In this document: piece after piece, positions 9,030 to 18,112 of the stretch
How the letters are laid out: each line of letters starts with the position of its first letter
Position numbering within the stretch: the stretch's first letter is position 1
Source of the DNA: Caenimonas koreensis DSM 17982
GTDB taxonomy: Bacteria > Pseudomonadota > Gammaproteobacteria > Burkholderiales > Burkholderiaceae_C
Direction of reading: 5' to 3'
DNA length: 64,000 nt
Assembly (NCBI RefSeq): GCF_009646335.1
Contig: NZ_WJBU01000003.1
Span: 62,001 to 126,000, forward strand
Notes under the pieces: model-generated
The model's input: the letters and a program-made list of their open reading frames with translations, nothing else
Told to the model about the DNA's origin: nothing
Databases searched by the model: none
Program-made: the position numbers and the translations under genes

Positions 9030-12000
9030 TTACTCGTACGACAGCCCGCTGGCCGCAAGCCCGGTGAGGTTCACAGCCAGGGCGTTCAACTCGGAGTCAG
9101 CCGCGATCATCAGCAATTGCCCGCGCGTCACGGCGCCTGATTGCAGCAGGCCCACGATGTAGTCCTTGTCAGGCTGCGTCGGGTCGTAGTGAATGTGGCC
9201 GCAGACGATGGCGACAAACTCCGCGTGGGTCACGCCACCAAACACCAGCCCCACGACTGCGTCGCACACTTCCAGCTCGCTCCAGCCGTTGTCGAACACG
9301 CGCAGTCCTGTACCTGCGTATCCCCAGTTCAACACGCCCGCGTCCCTGCCCAGGCTTGCATTCAGGATGCGAGCGGTCAGACCGGCATGGCCGTCCATGT
9401 CGAACGCAATGCCGTGGTCATAGAACTGCAGGCGCTCGATGCCATACAGCGTATCGACCATCGGCGAGTTGCCGGGTGATGTTGCCGTCATGAATCCGTC
9501 GCCCATGGCGAGCGTGTAGAAGTGCGCGGGCAGCGTCCACACGGCGGTGTCCACGCCGGCGCCGCCGTCGAGCGTGTCGTCGCCATCGTCGCCGGTGAGG
9601 CGGTCGTTGCCGTCGCCGGCTTCGAGCCAGTCGTTGCCGTTGCCGCCGCTTATGGTGTCGTTGCCCGCGAAGCTGCGAATGTGGTCCGCGTTGGCCGTGC
9701 CTGTCAGGCTGTCGTTGCCGGGCCCGCCGTCGATGGGGGGCGGCATGAAGGTACTCACCGGGTAGCTGCCGTCTTCGAACGACAGGGTTTCGATGCTGAC
9801 GAGCGTGTCGGTGCCGTCGCGGCCGGCCACGTGGTCGGTCACGGTGACGCGTTGCGTCTGCGGGTCGTACACGACGTCGTAGTGGGTGAACTTGCCGTAG
9901 AAGAATGCGGTGTCGGTGCCTGTGCCGCCGTCGAGCAGGTCGTTCTCCAGGTCGCCTGACAGCGTGTCGTCGCCTGCGCCGCCGCGCAGTGTGTCGTTGT
10001 TGGTGCCGCCAATCAGGCCGTTCCAGTTGGGCAGGTAGCTGTAGTCCCCCACCAGCAAGTCGTTGCCGTCGCCGCCTTCAAGCACGTCTGCATCACCGCC
10101 GCCGTAAATCGAGTCGTTGCCGCCGTCGCCGTGCATCGTGTCGTCGCGGGGGCCGCTGTCCAGGATGTCGTTGCCCTCACCGCCGTAGGCAATGTCGATC
10201 GCATCGGAGGAGCCGACGAACAGGTCGTCGCCGTCGTTGCCCTCCATGATGCTCAGGCCGCCGCCACCGAAGAGCGTGTCGTTGCCCGCGTCGCCCGTCG
10301 CGTGCGAGAGGTAGGCCGAGCCTGTGCCGTAGATCACGTCGTTGCCATCGCCGCCGGCCATCACCTGCGTGTGATACGCGCCGATGAGCGTGTCGTTGCC
10401 ATCGCGGCCGTAGATGTCGTTGTAGAACACCAGCTGCGCGTTGGCGTTGCTGATCGCTGCGATGAAGTCGTCATGCGCACTGCCTTCGACCCACGACACC
10501 GCCTCGACCGACTCGTAGTTGCCACCGGCGATCACCGTGGAGCCTTGCGTCAGGATCTCGCGGAAGTCGGCATGCACGCCCACAGGTGCGCCCGCAAAAC
10601 TCACGAAGAGCTTGTCCATGCCTGCGCCGCCCGACACGTCGTCGCCGTAGCCGGCAAACAGGATGTCGTCGCTCGCGCCGCCGTCGATCGCGTCGTGTTC
10701 GATGCCTGAGTCGAGTGCGGGCAGCGGGCGGTCAATGCCTGCGGGCGCCACGAGGATGAAGGTGGCGCTGCCGGTAAAGAGCTGGTCGCGGCCCCAGCCG
10801 CCGCGGATCACGTCAGCGCCCGCGCCACCGGCCAGCGAGTCGTCGCCATCACCACCGCTCACCACGTCGTTGCCGGCAAGTGCGTCGATGCTGTCGTTGA
10901 CCACGCCGCGCACGAGCCAGTCGTCGCCGGGCGTTGGTGTGCCGGGCGCCGCCAGAAATTCAGCGGGCGCGAGCGTGGCGTCGGCAAAGCGGAACTGCTC
11001 GACGCCGCTGACCCGGTCCGCGCCATCGCCACCTGAGCCAAGGTACGTCACCAGCCATGTGTCCGCGCCGGCTGCGGCGGTGGAATAGTCGAACACCGAC
11101 CCTGCAAAGAACGCGACGTCGTCGCCGGCGCCGCCCGCGAGTGTGTCGTTACCCGCGCCGCCCGTGAGCTGGTCGTTGCCGTTGCCGCCCGACAGGCTGT
11201 CGCTGCCTGCACCGCCCAGCAAAGTGTCGGCGCTCTCGCCGCCGCTGAGCGTGTCTGCTGCCGCAGTACCGGCCAGCCGGTCAGGCCCTGCAGACGGCAC
11301 GGTGCTGTTCGCCGTGAATGAGCCCGCCGCACGCGTGACATCAGCGAACTGCAGCGACTCGATGGCCGTGAGCGTGGTGATGCCCTCCCAGGCCGGCGAC
11401 GCGTTTGCGTGCACCTTGAATACTGTGCCGTCGAACACCACGGTGTAGTCGGCGAAGTGGCCTGCGAACACGGCACTGTCGATGCCCGCACCGCCATCGA
11501 GCGTGTCGTTGCCGGGCGACGCGGCCAGTGTGTCGCTGCCCTCGCCGCCCAGCAGCACATCGTTGCCGTCGCCACCATCGAGCACGTCGTTGCCGCCCAT
11601 GCCGGCCAGCATGTCGTTGCCCGGCAGGCCGGCCAGTGAGTCGTTCGCCTCGTTGCCGCGCAGCAAGTCGTCCTGCGTGGTGCCGAGCGCGCCCGCACCC
11701 ACGGCGAGTTCAGCCAGCGACACCGTCTTGTCGGAAAAGCGCAGGTATTCGATGCCCGACAACGTGTCCTGCCCGTCGCGCCCGGCGATCTTGTCTTCGA
11801 TCGTGAAGGTCCGCGTGGCGGCGTGATACACAACGCTGTAGTTCGCAGCGGTGCCCGTCATGGCGGCGGTGTCGAATCCGCCAGTGCCGAAAAGCGAGTC
11901 GTCGCCCTTGTCGCCCCACAGTGTGTCGTTGCCGCCGCCTGCGTAGAGCGTGTCGTTGCTGCTGGTCGTGAGCGCGGTGCCGGGCGACGATCCGCCGAGG

Positions 12001-12878
12001 TCGCCATGCAGTTCGTCGTCGCCGCCTTGCGCCACCAGCAAGTCGGCATCCGCGCCGCCGAACAGCGTGTCGTTGCCCGCGCCGCCATTGAGCGTGTCGT
12101 CCCATGCGCCGCCTTGCAGCACGTCGTTGCCCGCTTCGCCGAACAGGCGCTCGCGCTCGGTGTTGCCGACAAGGCTGTCGTCGCCATCACCGCCAAAGAG
12201 CTCATTGCCACGGCCGCCGAAGATCGTGTCGTTGCCTTCGTCGCCGTGCACGCCAAAGGCGTATTCGTTCAGCGAGTAGTCGATCAAGTCATTGCCCGCG
12301 CCGCCAAACGCCATGCCTGTGAATGTCGCGCCAATGATCGTGTCATTGCCGCCCAGGCCGTACATGGGCGCTATCGCGTCGTACTCATTCGAGACGGGCG
12401 CAATCAGGTCGTTGAACTCGCTGCCCTCGACCCAGCCGATGATCTCGAAATTCGCGATGACGCCACCGTCGATGGTGACGGCGTTGCCGCTCGCCATGGG
12501 CCTGAAGTCCGCCGTGACGCCGTGGGGCGCGTAGCGGTAGCTGATGTAGAGAATGTCGCCGAACAACTCGCCGCCGTCGCCGGCATCCGCGCTGTCGCCC
12601 GCGCCGGCAAACACATGGTCGTCGCTCGTGCCCGCCGAGATGATGTCGTGCTCAAGGCCTGTGTCGAAGATGGGTGGCACGGCCGCGACCAGGCCTGTGG
12701 GAAAGCCGGGCAGCGGACTCACCGGCCCCGAGAAGAGCCAGTCGCGCCCCGCGCCGCCCGTGAGCGTGTCTGCCCCCGCCTGGCCATCCAGTGAATCGTC
12801 GCCCGCGCTGCCGGCGAGGCTGTCGTTGCCCGATGTACCGTGCCTGATCTGATCGGAGTCCGTATTCACAACCGCCAT
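9030..12878 (-). CDS. Giant RTX (hemolysin-type Ca-binding repeat) secreted protein
   Basis: This 1282-residue acidic protein is built almost wholly of GGxGxDxLx nonapeptide arrays, arranged as several RTX blocks. They are interleaved with repeated beta modules ending in phrases such as DGxDTLxxIExLxFxD. There is no N-terminal signal peptide, which fits type I secretion with a C-terminal signal. The last 110 residues, from DMDGHAGLTARILN to LTGLAASGLSYE, resemble a DUF4214-like tail also found in the protease at 38896. The ATG at 12878 has a GGGAGGC ribosome site. A longer frame to 12983 would cover the divergent merR promoter and is rejected. No type I ABC exporter is in the window. Role inferred: surface or matrix adhesin. 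Confidence 0.85.
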   Translation of the reverse strand: MAVVNTDSDQIRHGTSGNDSLAGSAGDDSLDGQAGADTLTGGAGRDWLFSGPVSPLPGFPTGLVAAVPPIFDTGLEHDIISAGTSDDHVFAGAGDSADAGDGGELFGDILYISYRYAPHGVTADFRPMASGNAVTIDGGVIANFEIIGWVEGSEFNDLIAPVSNEYDAIAPMYGLGGNDTIIGATFTGMAFGGAGNDLIDYSLNEYAFGVHGDEGNDTIFGGRGNELFGGDGDDSLVGNTERERLFGEAGNDVLQGGAWDDTLNGGAGNDTLFGGADADLLVAQGGDDELHGDLGGSSPGTALTTSSNDTLYAGGGNDTLWGDKGDDSLFGTGGFDTAAMTGTAANYSVVYHAATRTFTIEDKIAGRDGQDTLSGIEYLRFSDKTVSLAELAVGAGALGTTQDDLLRGNEANDSLAGLPGNDMLAGMGGNDVLDGGDGNDVLLGGEGSDTLAASPGNDTLDGGAGIDSAVFAGHFADYTVVFDGTVFKVHANASPAWEGITTLTAIESLQFADVTRAAGSFTANSTVPSAGPDRLAGTAAADTLSGGESADTLLGGAGSDSLSGGNGNDQLTGGAGNDTLAGGAGDDVAFFAGSVFDYSTAAAGADTWLVTYLGSGGDGADRVSGVEQFRFADATLAPAEFLAAPGTPTPGDDWLVRGVVNDSIDALAGNDVVSGGDGDDSLAGGAGADVIRGGWGRDQLFTGSATFILVAPAGIDRPLPALDSGIEHDAIDGGASDDILFAGYGDDVSGGAGMDKLFVSFAGAPVGVHADFREILTQGSTVIAGGNYESVEAVSWVEGSAHDDFIAAISNANAQLVFYNDIYGRDGNDTLIGAYHTQVMAGGDGNDVIYGTGSAYLSHATGDAGNDTLFGGGGLSIMEGNDGDDLFVGSSDAIDIAYGGEGNDILDSGPRDDTMHGDGGNDSIYGGGDADVLEGGDGNDLLVGDYSYLPNWNGLIGGTNNDTLRGGAGDDTLSGDLENDLLDGGTGTDTAFFYGKFTHYDVVYDPQTQRVTVTDHVAGRDGTDTLVSIETLSFEDGSYPVSTFMPPPIDGGPGNDSLTGTANADHIRSFAGNDTISGGNGNDWLEAGDGNDRLTGDDGDDTLDGGAGVDTAVWTLPAHFYTLAMGDGFMTATSPGNSPMVDTLYGIERLQFYDHGIAFDMDGHAGLTARILNASLGRDAGVLNWGYAGTGLRVFDNGWSELEVCDAVVGLVFGGVTHAEFVAIVCGHIHYDPTQPDKDYIVGLLQSGAVTRGQLLMIAADSELNALAVNLTGLAASGLSYE

Positions 12879-12917
12879 GTATGCCTCCCGAACTGAATGT
12901 AATTCACAATCCCGGCC

Positions 12918-13922
12918 ATGCAGCACTTGAAAGTCGGTGAACTCGCGCGCTCTTCCGGCCTCACGGTTCGCACGCTGCATCACTACGACGATATCGGGTT
13001 GCTCAAACCTTCGGGCCGCTCCGACTCCGGCTACCGGCTCTATTCAGAGCAAGACGTCGCCCGGCTGCATGGCATCCAGGCGCTGCGGCATCTGGGCCTG
13101 CCATTGAGCGACATCGCGCAGTTGCTCGATGGCGATGCGGCCGCGCCGCAGACCATCCTCACGCAGCAGATCAACGCGCTGGAGCGCCAGATCGAACAAG
13201 CCAACGAGCTGCGTGGCCGCCTCGCGCTCATTCGCGACGACATCACGAGCGGCACGCCTCCGGTGATGGGCGACTGGCTCGGCGCGTTGTCGTTGATGGC
13301 GACGTACGGCAAGTATTTCAGCGCGCAGGAACTCAAGAAGATTTTTCAAGACTGGCAGAAGATCGAAGTGCAGTGGCCCGCGTTGATTGAGGAAGTGCGC
13401 CATGAGATGAAGCGCGGTACAGCGCCCGACTCGCCCGTGGCACAAACGCTGGCGCGGCGCTGGATGGCGCTGGTGCACCACTGGATGGGCGGCGACTTCG
13501 AGCTGATGCATCGCTGGGGCGAGATGTACAAAAACGAGCCTTCAGCCCACGGCCGCAAGGGCGGGCCACCCACCGAGGTGTTCGAGTTCATGCAGAAGGC
13601 CGCGGATGTGCGGCTGGCTTTTCTCAAGCGGCACTACACCATGGAAGAGCTGGGCAAGATCCGCTATGTGCCCGAAGAAGCGTGGCGAGACGTGCAGGCC
13701 AGGGCACAGGCGCTGATGCAGCAGGGCAAGCCGGCCACAGGGCGGGCCGCGCGTGCGCTCGCGGCCCACTGGTCGGGCCTGGTCGACCAGCTGGTAAGCG
13801 GCGATGCGGATATGCGCCGCAAGTTGTTCGAGTTGCAGCGCGACGAGCCGCTTGCGCGGGCAGCGTCGCCGATCTCGCCCGAAGTGCGCGCCTATTTGCT
13901 GGAGGCGCTGAAAATTTCTTGA
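12918..13922 (+). CDS. MerR family transcriptional regulator with TipAS-type effector domain
   Basis: This 334-residue regulator has a MerR winged helix-turn-helix at residues 1-72 (LKVGELARSSGLTVRTLHHYDDIGLLKPSGR), a coiled dimerisation helix to about 110, and two alpha-helical TipAS-like domains, each containing a W-rich helix and a Met/Gln-rich loop. TipAS domains bind hydrophobic drugs and activate MerR-type promoters. It is divergent from the RTX gene (39 bases apart) and 34 bases upstream of an MFS exporter it probably controls. Confidence 0.88.
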   Translation: MQHLKVGELARSSGLTVRTLHHYDDIGLLKPSGRSDSGYRLYSEQDVARLHGIQALRHLGLPLSDIAQLLDGDAAAPQTILTQQINALERQIEQANELRGRLALIRDDITSGTPPVMGDWLGALSLMATYGKYFSAQELKKIFQDWQKIEVQWPALIEEVRHEMKRGTAPDSPVAQTLARRWMALVHHWMGGDFELMHRWGEMYKNEPSAHGRKGGPPTEVFEFMQKAADVRLAFLKRHYTMEELGKIRYVPEEAWRDVQARAQALMQQGKPATGRAARALAAHWSGLVDQLVSGDADMRRKLFELQRDEPLARAASPISPEVRAYLLEALKIS

Positions 13923-13956
13923 CCCTCACGCAACGTGAGGCTGCACAGTCCGCTCC

Positions 13957-15276
13957 ATGGACAACAAAACCACAGACCGCAAGGCCCTGTTCAAGGACCG
14001 CAATTTCAAATGGCTGATCTATGGCGGCGCCATCTCGCTGCTGGGTGACCAGTTCACCCTGATCGCGCTGCCCTGGCTCGTGCTGAAGATGACGGGCGAC
14101 ACGCTTGCGCTGGGCGCCGTGCTGGCGCTCATCGCCGTGCCGCGCGCGCTGTTCATCCTGGTGGGCGGCGCCATCGTTGACCGCTACTCGCCCAAGAGCG
14201 TGCTGATGCTCACCAAGCATGTGAGCACGGTGCTGCTCGGTTTGCTTGCTGCAGGCGTTGTCACGGGCGTGTTGACGCTGCCGATGATTTATGTGCTGGC
14301 GCTGGGGATCGGCGTGGCGAGCGCCTTCAGCATTCCCTCGGGCACGTCGATCATGCCGCGCGTGATGCAGCCCGAGCAGTTGCCGGCTGCCAACAGCGTG
14401 ATGATGGGCATGCGCCAGTTGAGCATGTTCATCGGCCCGCTGGCGGCAGGCTTGATGGTCGCGCTGGGTGGTGATGTGAAGCAGGGCGATGTGTCAGGCG
14501 CGCACGGGCTCGCACTGGCATTTGCATTCGACGCGCTGAGCTTCGCGCTGTCGGCCTGGACGCTGTCGAAGGTGCAGCTGCGCCCTATCGCCGCCGCGCC
14601 CGGTACAGCCGCTATGCAGGGCGCACCTGCTGCACAGAAGGCACCCGCCATGCCGGTGTGGATGTCGATCAAGCAGGGGCTGCAGCATGTGGGCAGCGAC
14701 ACGCAGCTGCTCACGCTCTACCTGTACTGGACGGCTGTCGCCATCCTCGTGCTAGGCCCGCTGCAAATCGCGCTTCCCGTCCTGGCGAGCAGCCATCCGG
14801 AGCTGGGTGCGTCCGCACTCGGCATCATGGCCGGCTCGCACGGCGCGGGCACGCTGATCGGCATGATTGCCTCGGGCATGAACCCGAACCTGCGGCTGCG
14901 CAGCCTGGGCGCGACGATGATCCTGTTCGACGTGGTCATCGGCCTGCTGTTCATGCCGATGGGCCTGATCCAGGCCACATGGCAAGGCGCTGTGCTGATG
15001 CTGGTGATCGGCACGCTCGGCGGGTCCATGCAGGTGTCGGTGTTCACGTGGCTGCAGCGCCGCGTGCCGCTGCAGATGCTGGGCCGCTCGATGGCGCTCT
15101 TCATGTTCATCTTCATGGGGCTCGTGCCGATTGCATCGGCCGTCACGGGCTGGGTGCTCAAAGTCGTGACGCTGACTCAGCTGTTTGCCGGCTGCGGCGG
15201 ATTGCTGGTGGTGGTGGCGTTGCTTGCGGCTGTCGTGTCGCCGCTGCGAAGGGTGGGCATGACGGCCGCCGCGTGA
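13957..15276 (+). CDS. MFS transporter, probable drug efflux
   Basis: This 439-residue permease has about 12 hydrophobic segments and the MFS-3-like N-terminus FKDRNFKWLIYGGAISLLGDQFTLIALPWLV. The loop between helices 2 and 3 contains VGGAIVDRYSPK. A long cytoplasmic loop (about 205-235, Ala/Pro-rich) separates the halves. It follows the TipAS/MerR regulator on the same strand and is its likely target, making a drug-inducible efflux unit. Substrate unknown. Confidence 0.88.
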   Translation: MDNKTTDRKALFKDRNFKWLIYGGAISLLGDQFTLIALPWLVLKMTGDTLALGAVLALIAVPRALFILVGGAIVDRYSPKSVLMLTKHVSTVLLGLLAAGVVTGVLTLPMIYVLALGIGVASAFSIPSGTSIMPRVMQPEQLPAANSVMMGMRQLSMFIGPLAAGLMVALGGDVKQGDVSGAHGLALAFAFDALSFALSAWTLSKVQLRPIAAAPGTAAMQGAPAAQKAPAMPVWMSIKQGLQHVGSDTQLLTLYLYWTAVAILVLGPLQIALPVLASSHPELGASALGIMAGSHGAGTLIGMIASGMNPNLRLRSLGATMILFDVVIGLLFMPMGLIQATWQGAVLMLVIGTLGGSMQVSVFTWLQRRVPLQMLGRSMALFMFIFMGLVPIASAVTGWVLKVVTLTQLFAGCGGLLVVVALLAAVVSPLRRVGMTAAA

Positions 15277-15280
15277 GGCT

Positions 15281-15838
15281 TCAGCCGTCGATCCGCAGCC
15301 ACGGCCAGCGCTGCTGGTAAGAGCGGGCCTTCGCGAGGAACAGCTCGCGATGGTCCGTCAGCGGGTTGGGTGACAGCACACCGTCATAGAGGATGTCCAG
15401 GCCATACGGCGCGTAGGTGTCAAAGTCCGCACCGTGAGGCCGCACACCGACGCAGGTGGAAAGCACCAGGTAGCGGTCGATGCCGTCGCATGAGTTTTTC
15501 AGCTGCGGATAGTCAAAGCCGAAGTACTCCGGATACCAGAGGTGCACACGCGCCTGGTTCTTGGCTTCGACTACAACGCCCAGGTCGCGCAGCACACCGT
15601 TAACGTGCGACTGCACACGCATCTCGGCTTGCTCGGACAGATCGGCGGCATCGAAGTAGAAGAGGTCGTAGTCCTTGATCTGTGCCTGCGGCGCTGCGCC
15701 AGCGTGCAGGTTCCACACCGTCTGGAACAGGCAGCCTGCTACCAGCCAGCCGTCAGGCAGCGCGAGCTGCTCCCAGCGATCGAGGATCGCGCGGTTGACG
15801 GGGTTCGTGCGGACGTCAGCGATGAAGCGTTGTTGCAC
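15281..15838 (-). CDS. Nucleotidyltransferase family protein (NTP_transf_6/DUF925-like)
   Basis: This 185-residue protein has WLVAGCLFQTVWN followed by IKDYDLFYFDAADLS (about 31-70), the G-x-x-x-Q-x-x-W and D-x-D pattern of this uncharacterised nucleotidyltransferase-like family. The C-terminal half (YGLDILYDGVLSPNP ... YQQRWPWL) is also family-typical. The biochemical activity is not established. The gene converges on the MFS gene with 4 bases between the stops. Confidence 0.8.
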   Translation of the reverse strand: MQQRFIADVRTNPVNRAILDRWEQLALPDGWLVAGCLFQTVWNLHAGAAPQAQIKDYDLFYFDAADLSEQAEMRVQSHVNGVLRDLGVVVEAKNQARVHLWYPEYFGFDYPQLKNSCDGIDRYLVLSTCVGVRPHGADFDTYAPYGLDILYDGVLSPNPLTDHRELFLAKARSYQQRWPWLRIDG

Positions 15839-15855
15839 AACGATGGCTGGCTGCG

Positions 15856-16686
15856 TCAGGGCTTGTCGCCGCGCTCGTCGTGCCTGCGCTCGTTGCGGCC
15901 TTCACCGCGTCCGCGCGGCTGCTGGTGTTGCTGTTGTTGCTGCTGATGCACCTGTGGCTGCTGGCCTTGTTGCTGCAAGGGCTGCGGCTGCTGGTACTGC
16001 GGCTGCATGCCACCGCGATGCTGCGGTTGCACGCCAATCTGCGGCACCTGCTGCACGCCGGGGCCGGGTGGCTGCGGCGAATGCAGGCCAGGCTGGCCAC
16101 CGTTGGGGCGGTTGGGCGCAATCTGGATCGGCTGCGCGGGCTGCGTGAAATTGTGCTGCTGCGGCTGGCCGCGATGGGGCACAAAGCCCTGGTTGTGCTC
16201 GCGATTGTTGAAGCGGCCCGCGCGATGGTCGCGGTCATAGTCACGCTCGCGGCCGTGGTACCAGTAACGCGGCGGCGGCCTGTGATACCAGCGGTCGCGG
16301 TCCGAATAGAACGGGCGCTCGCGGTAGTAGCTGCGCCAGTAGTCGTCGAAGAAGAATCCCGTCAGGCCGATGCCCACAATCGTGGCAACGCCGGCAAAGG
16401 GCACGTAGCGGTTCTGGTAGTAGTAACGCAGGTTGGATGAATGAATCCAGCCGCGGTCGATGCCGAACCCCACGTCGCACCAGCTGTAGCCTTCCAGGCA
16501 TCCGTACACATCGATTTCCATGCGGGGCGCCAGCACGGCAACGATGGGATACACGCCATCCGGGCCGGCATGCACGTTCACACGATAGGGCGCCGTGACG
16601 GCGAGCGACTGTGCCGACGACGCCAGCGGAAACACGGCCGCCGCAGCGACGGCAAGGCCCGCGAGTATGGTTTTCAGGATGTTCAT
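15856..16686 (-). CDS. Envelope protein with bacterial SH3-like domain and Gln/Pro-rich tail
   Basis: This 276-residue protein begins with a signal peptide (NILKTILAG ... ASSAQS). Residues about 27-85 form a bacterial SH3 domain (YRVNVHAGPDGVYPIV ... GCLEGYSWCDV ... RGWIHSSNL), usually a peptidoglycan-binding module. It is followed by a short hydrophobic stretch (about 93-108) and an Arg/Tyr/Trp-rich segment. The last 130 residues are very rich in Gln, Pro and His and probably disordered. Two ATGs are adjacent. The second (16686) has the better distance to GGAG. Function unknown, probably cell-envelope. Confidence 0.75.
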   Translation of the reverse strand: MNILKTILAGLAVAAAAVFPLASSAQSLAVTAPYRVNVHAGPDGVYPIVAVLAPRMEIDVYGCLEGYSWCDVGFGIDRGWIHSSNLRYYYQNRYVPFAGVATIVGIGLTGFFFDDYWRSYYRERPFYSDRDRWYHRPPPRYWYHGRERDYDRDHRAGRFNNREHNQGFVPHRGQPQQHNFTQPAQPIQIAPNRPNGGQPGLHSPQPPGPGVQQVPQIGVQPQHRGGMQPQYQQPQPLQQQGQQPQVHQQQQQQHQQPRGRGEGRNERRHDERGDKP

Positions 16687-16743
16687 CATGTGCTCCAGCT
16701 TGTCGTGCACCATCGTACCTCTGGCACGCACGCGCGCGAAAGC

Positions 16744-17970
16744 TCAGCGGAACGAATCGCGGCGGGCCAGCGCAGGAAAAAGCTTCCACCACAACGCGAC
16801 CACGGCCAGCGTGCCGCAACCGCCCAGCAACACCGAGCCCACTGGCCCGAGCAGCGCTGCCGTCGCGCCCGATTCAAATTCGCCGAGCTGGTTGCTCGCG
16901 CCGATGAAAACGGAGTTCACGGCGCCCACGCGCCCACGCATGTCGTCAGGCGTGTCAAGCTGCACGAGCGTCTGGCGCACCACAACGCTCACCGTATCGA
17001 ACGAGCCGGAGATCGCCAGCGCCGCGAGCGACAGATAAAAATTCGTCGAGATACCGAAGGCGAGCATGCAAACGCCATACGCGGCAACTGATAGCAGCAG
17101 CGTGCGGCCGATGCGACGCGTGATCGGAAAGTGCGCGAGCAGCACCGACATGCAAAGCGCGCCCACAGCAGGCGCAGAGCGCAGCACACCCAGGCCGGCA
17201 GGCCCGACCTGCAGGATGTCCTTGGCGTAGATCGGCAGCAGTGCCACTGCGCCGCCGAACAGCACGGCCATCAGGTCGAGCGACACGGCGCCCAGCAACT
17301 GTTTGCGTGTCCACACGAAGCGCAGGCCGGCAAACATCGAGTCGAGCGTCATCGAGTGGCCTGCCGTGCGATGGTCGTACTGCACCTGCGATACGAGCAC
17401 CAGCGAGACAAGCAGGCAGAGCAGCGCGACGGCATAGACCGAAACGGGGCTGACCGCAAAGACAAGCCCGGCCAGCGCCGGCCCGCCGATCACCGCCACC
17501 TGGAAGCCAGCCGAACTCAGCGCCATCGCGCGCGGCAGCATCGCCGGCGGCACCAGGCTGGGCACCAGCGACTGGTTGGCCGGCATCTGGAACGTGCGCG
17601 CCGCGCCGAGCATCACTGACACACCCAGCAGCAACTCGCGCGAGACAAAGCCCTTGTACGTCGCAGCCAGCAGCACGACAGCGTTGATGAGCTGCAGCGC
17701 TGTTGCGAAGGCACTGACGCGTGCGCGGTGATACCGGTCGGCCACATGCCCGGCGAAGAAGGTGAGCAGCACGACCGGCGCAAACTGGTAAAGCCCGACC
17801 AGCCCCAAGTCCCAGGCGCTGCCCGTCAGGTCGTACATCTGCCAGGCGGTGGCCACCATCACCATCTGGCCTGCTGCGCCGCCGAAGATGCGCGAGACCC
17901 ACAGGCGGATGAAATGCCGGTACGCGAAGAAGTCGGAAATGCTTTCGCGGCTGGCGGCGGGCGCTGTCAT
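16744..17970 (-). CDS. MFS transporter (EntS-like)
   Basis: This 408-residue permease has about 12 membrane segments and the MFS_3/EntS-type N-terminus YRHFIRLWVSRIFGGAAGQM. Motif A is GHVADRYHRARV and the mid-protein block VPPAMLPRAMAL is typical. The ATG at 17970 gives a family-length protein. An extension to 18156 would run through the divergent receptor promoter. It is divergent from a TonB-dependent receptor at 18113, so it could export a metallophore or drug. That link is inference from position only. Confidence 0.85.
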   Translation of the reverse strand: MTAPAASRESISDFFAYRHFIRLWVSRIFGGAAGQMVMVATAWQMYDLTGSAWDLGLVGLYQFAPVVLLTFFAGHVADRYHRARVSAFATALQLINAVVLLAATYKGFVSRELLLGVSVMLGAARTFQMPANQSLVPSLVPPAMLPRAMALSSAGFQVAVIGGPALAGLVFAVSPVSVYAVALLCLLVSLVLVSQVQYDHRTAGHSMTLDSMFAGLRFVWTRKQLLGAVSLDLMAVLFGGAVALLPIYAKDILQVGPAGLGVLRSAPAVGALCMSVLLAHFPITRRIGRTLLLSVAAYGVCMLAFGISTNFYLSLAALAISGSFDTVSVVVRQTLVQLDTPDDMRGRVGAVNSVFIGASNQLGEFESGATAALLGPVGSVLLGGCGTLAVVALWWKLFPALARRDSFR

Positions 17971-18065
17971 GGAGTGAGGCCGATCATATCGGCGGGTGAA
18001 CTTGCCGCGCACCGGTGAATCCATACGCGTGAATCCAATTCGGCTCGCCGCACGTACACACTGGC

Positions 18066-18092
18066 GTATGAAATAATTTGAAAAGTTCACAC
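18066..18092. promoter_or_regulatory. Candidate regulator-binding dyad upstream of the TonB-dependent receptor
   Basis: GTATGA (18066-18071) and TCACAC (18087-18092) form an imperfect dyad spaced by 15 bases, 20 bases ahead of the receptor start. E. coli NikR binds GTATGA-N16-TCATAC, and a nikR gene lies 3.7 kb downstream. One half-site mismatch and a one-base shorter spacer keep this tentative. Confidence 0.3.
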
Positions 18093-18112
18093 CGCCCCGT
18101 CTGGAACACCTG

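Noticed and set aside
11823-12794. A 323-residue plus-strand frame inside the RTX gene
   Set aside because: Its translation is a repetitive Val/Ala/Arg string produced by reading RTX repeats in the antisense direction.
9550-12850. Regular short DNA repeats resembling a CRISPR array
   Set aside because: The repeats are in-frame codons for GGxGxDxL nonapeptides with varied spacing. There are no uniform spacers and no cas genes.
17971-18112. Cobalamin or other riboswitch upstream of the TonB receptor
   Set aside because: No B12-box-like or other riboswitch core could be recognised. Only the short dyad at 18066-18092 remains.
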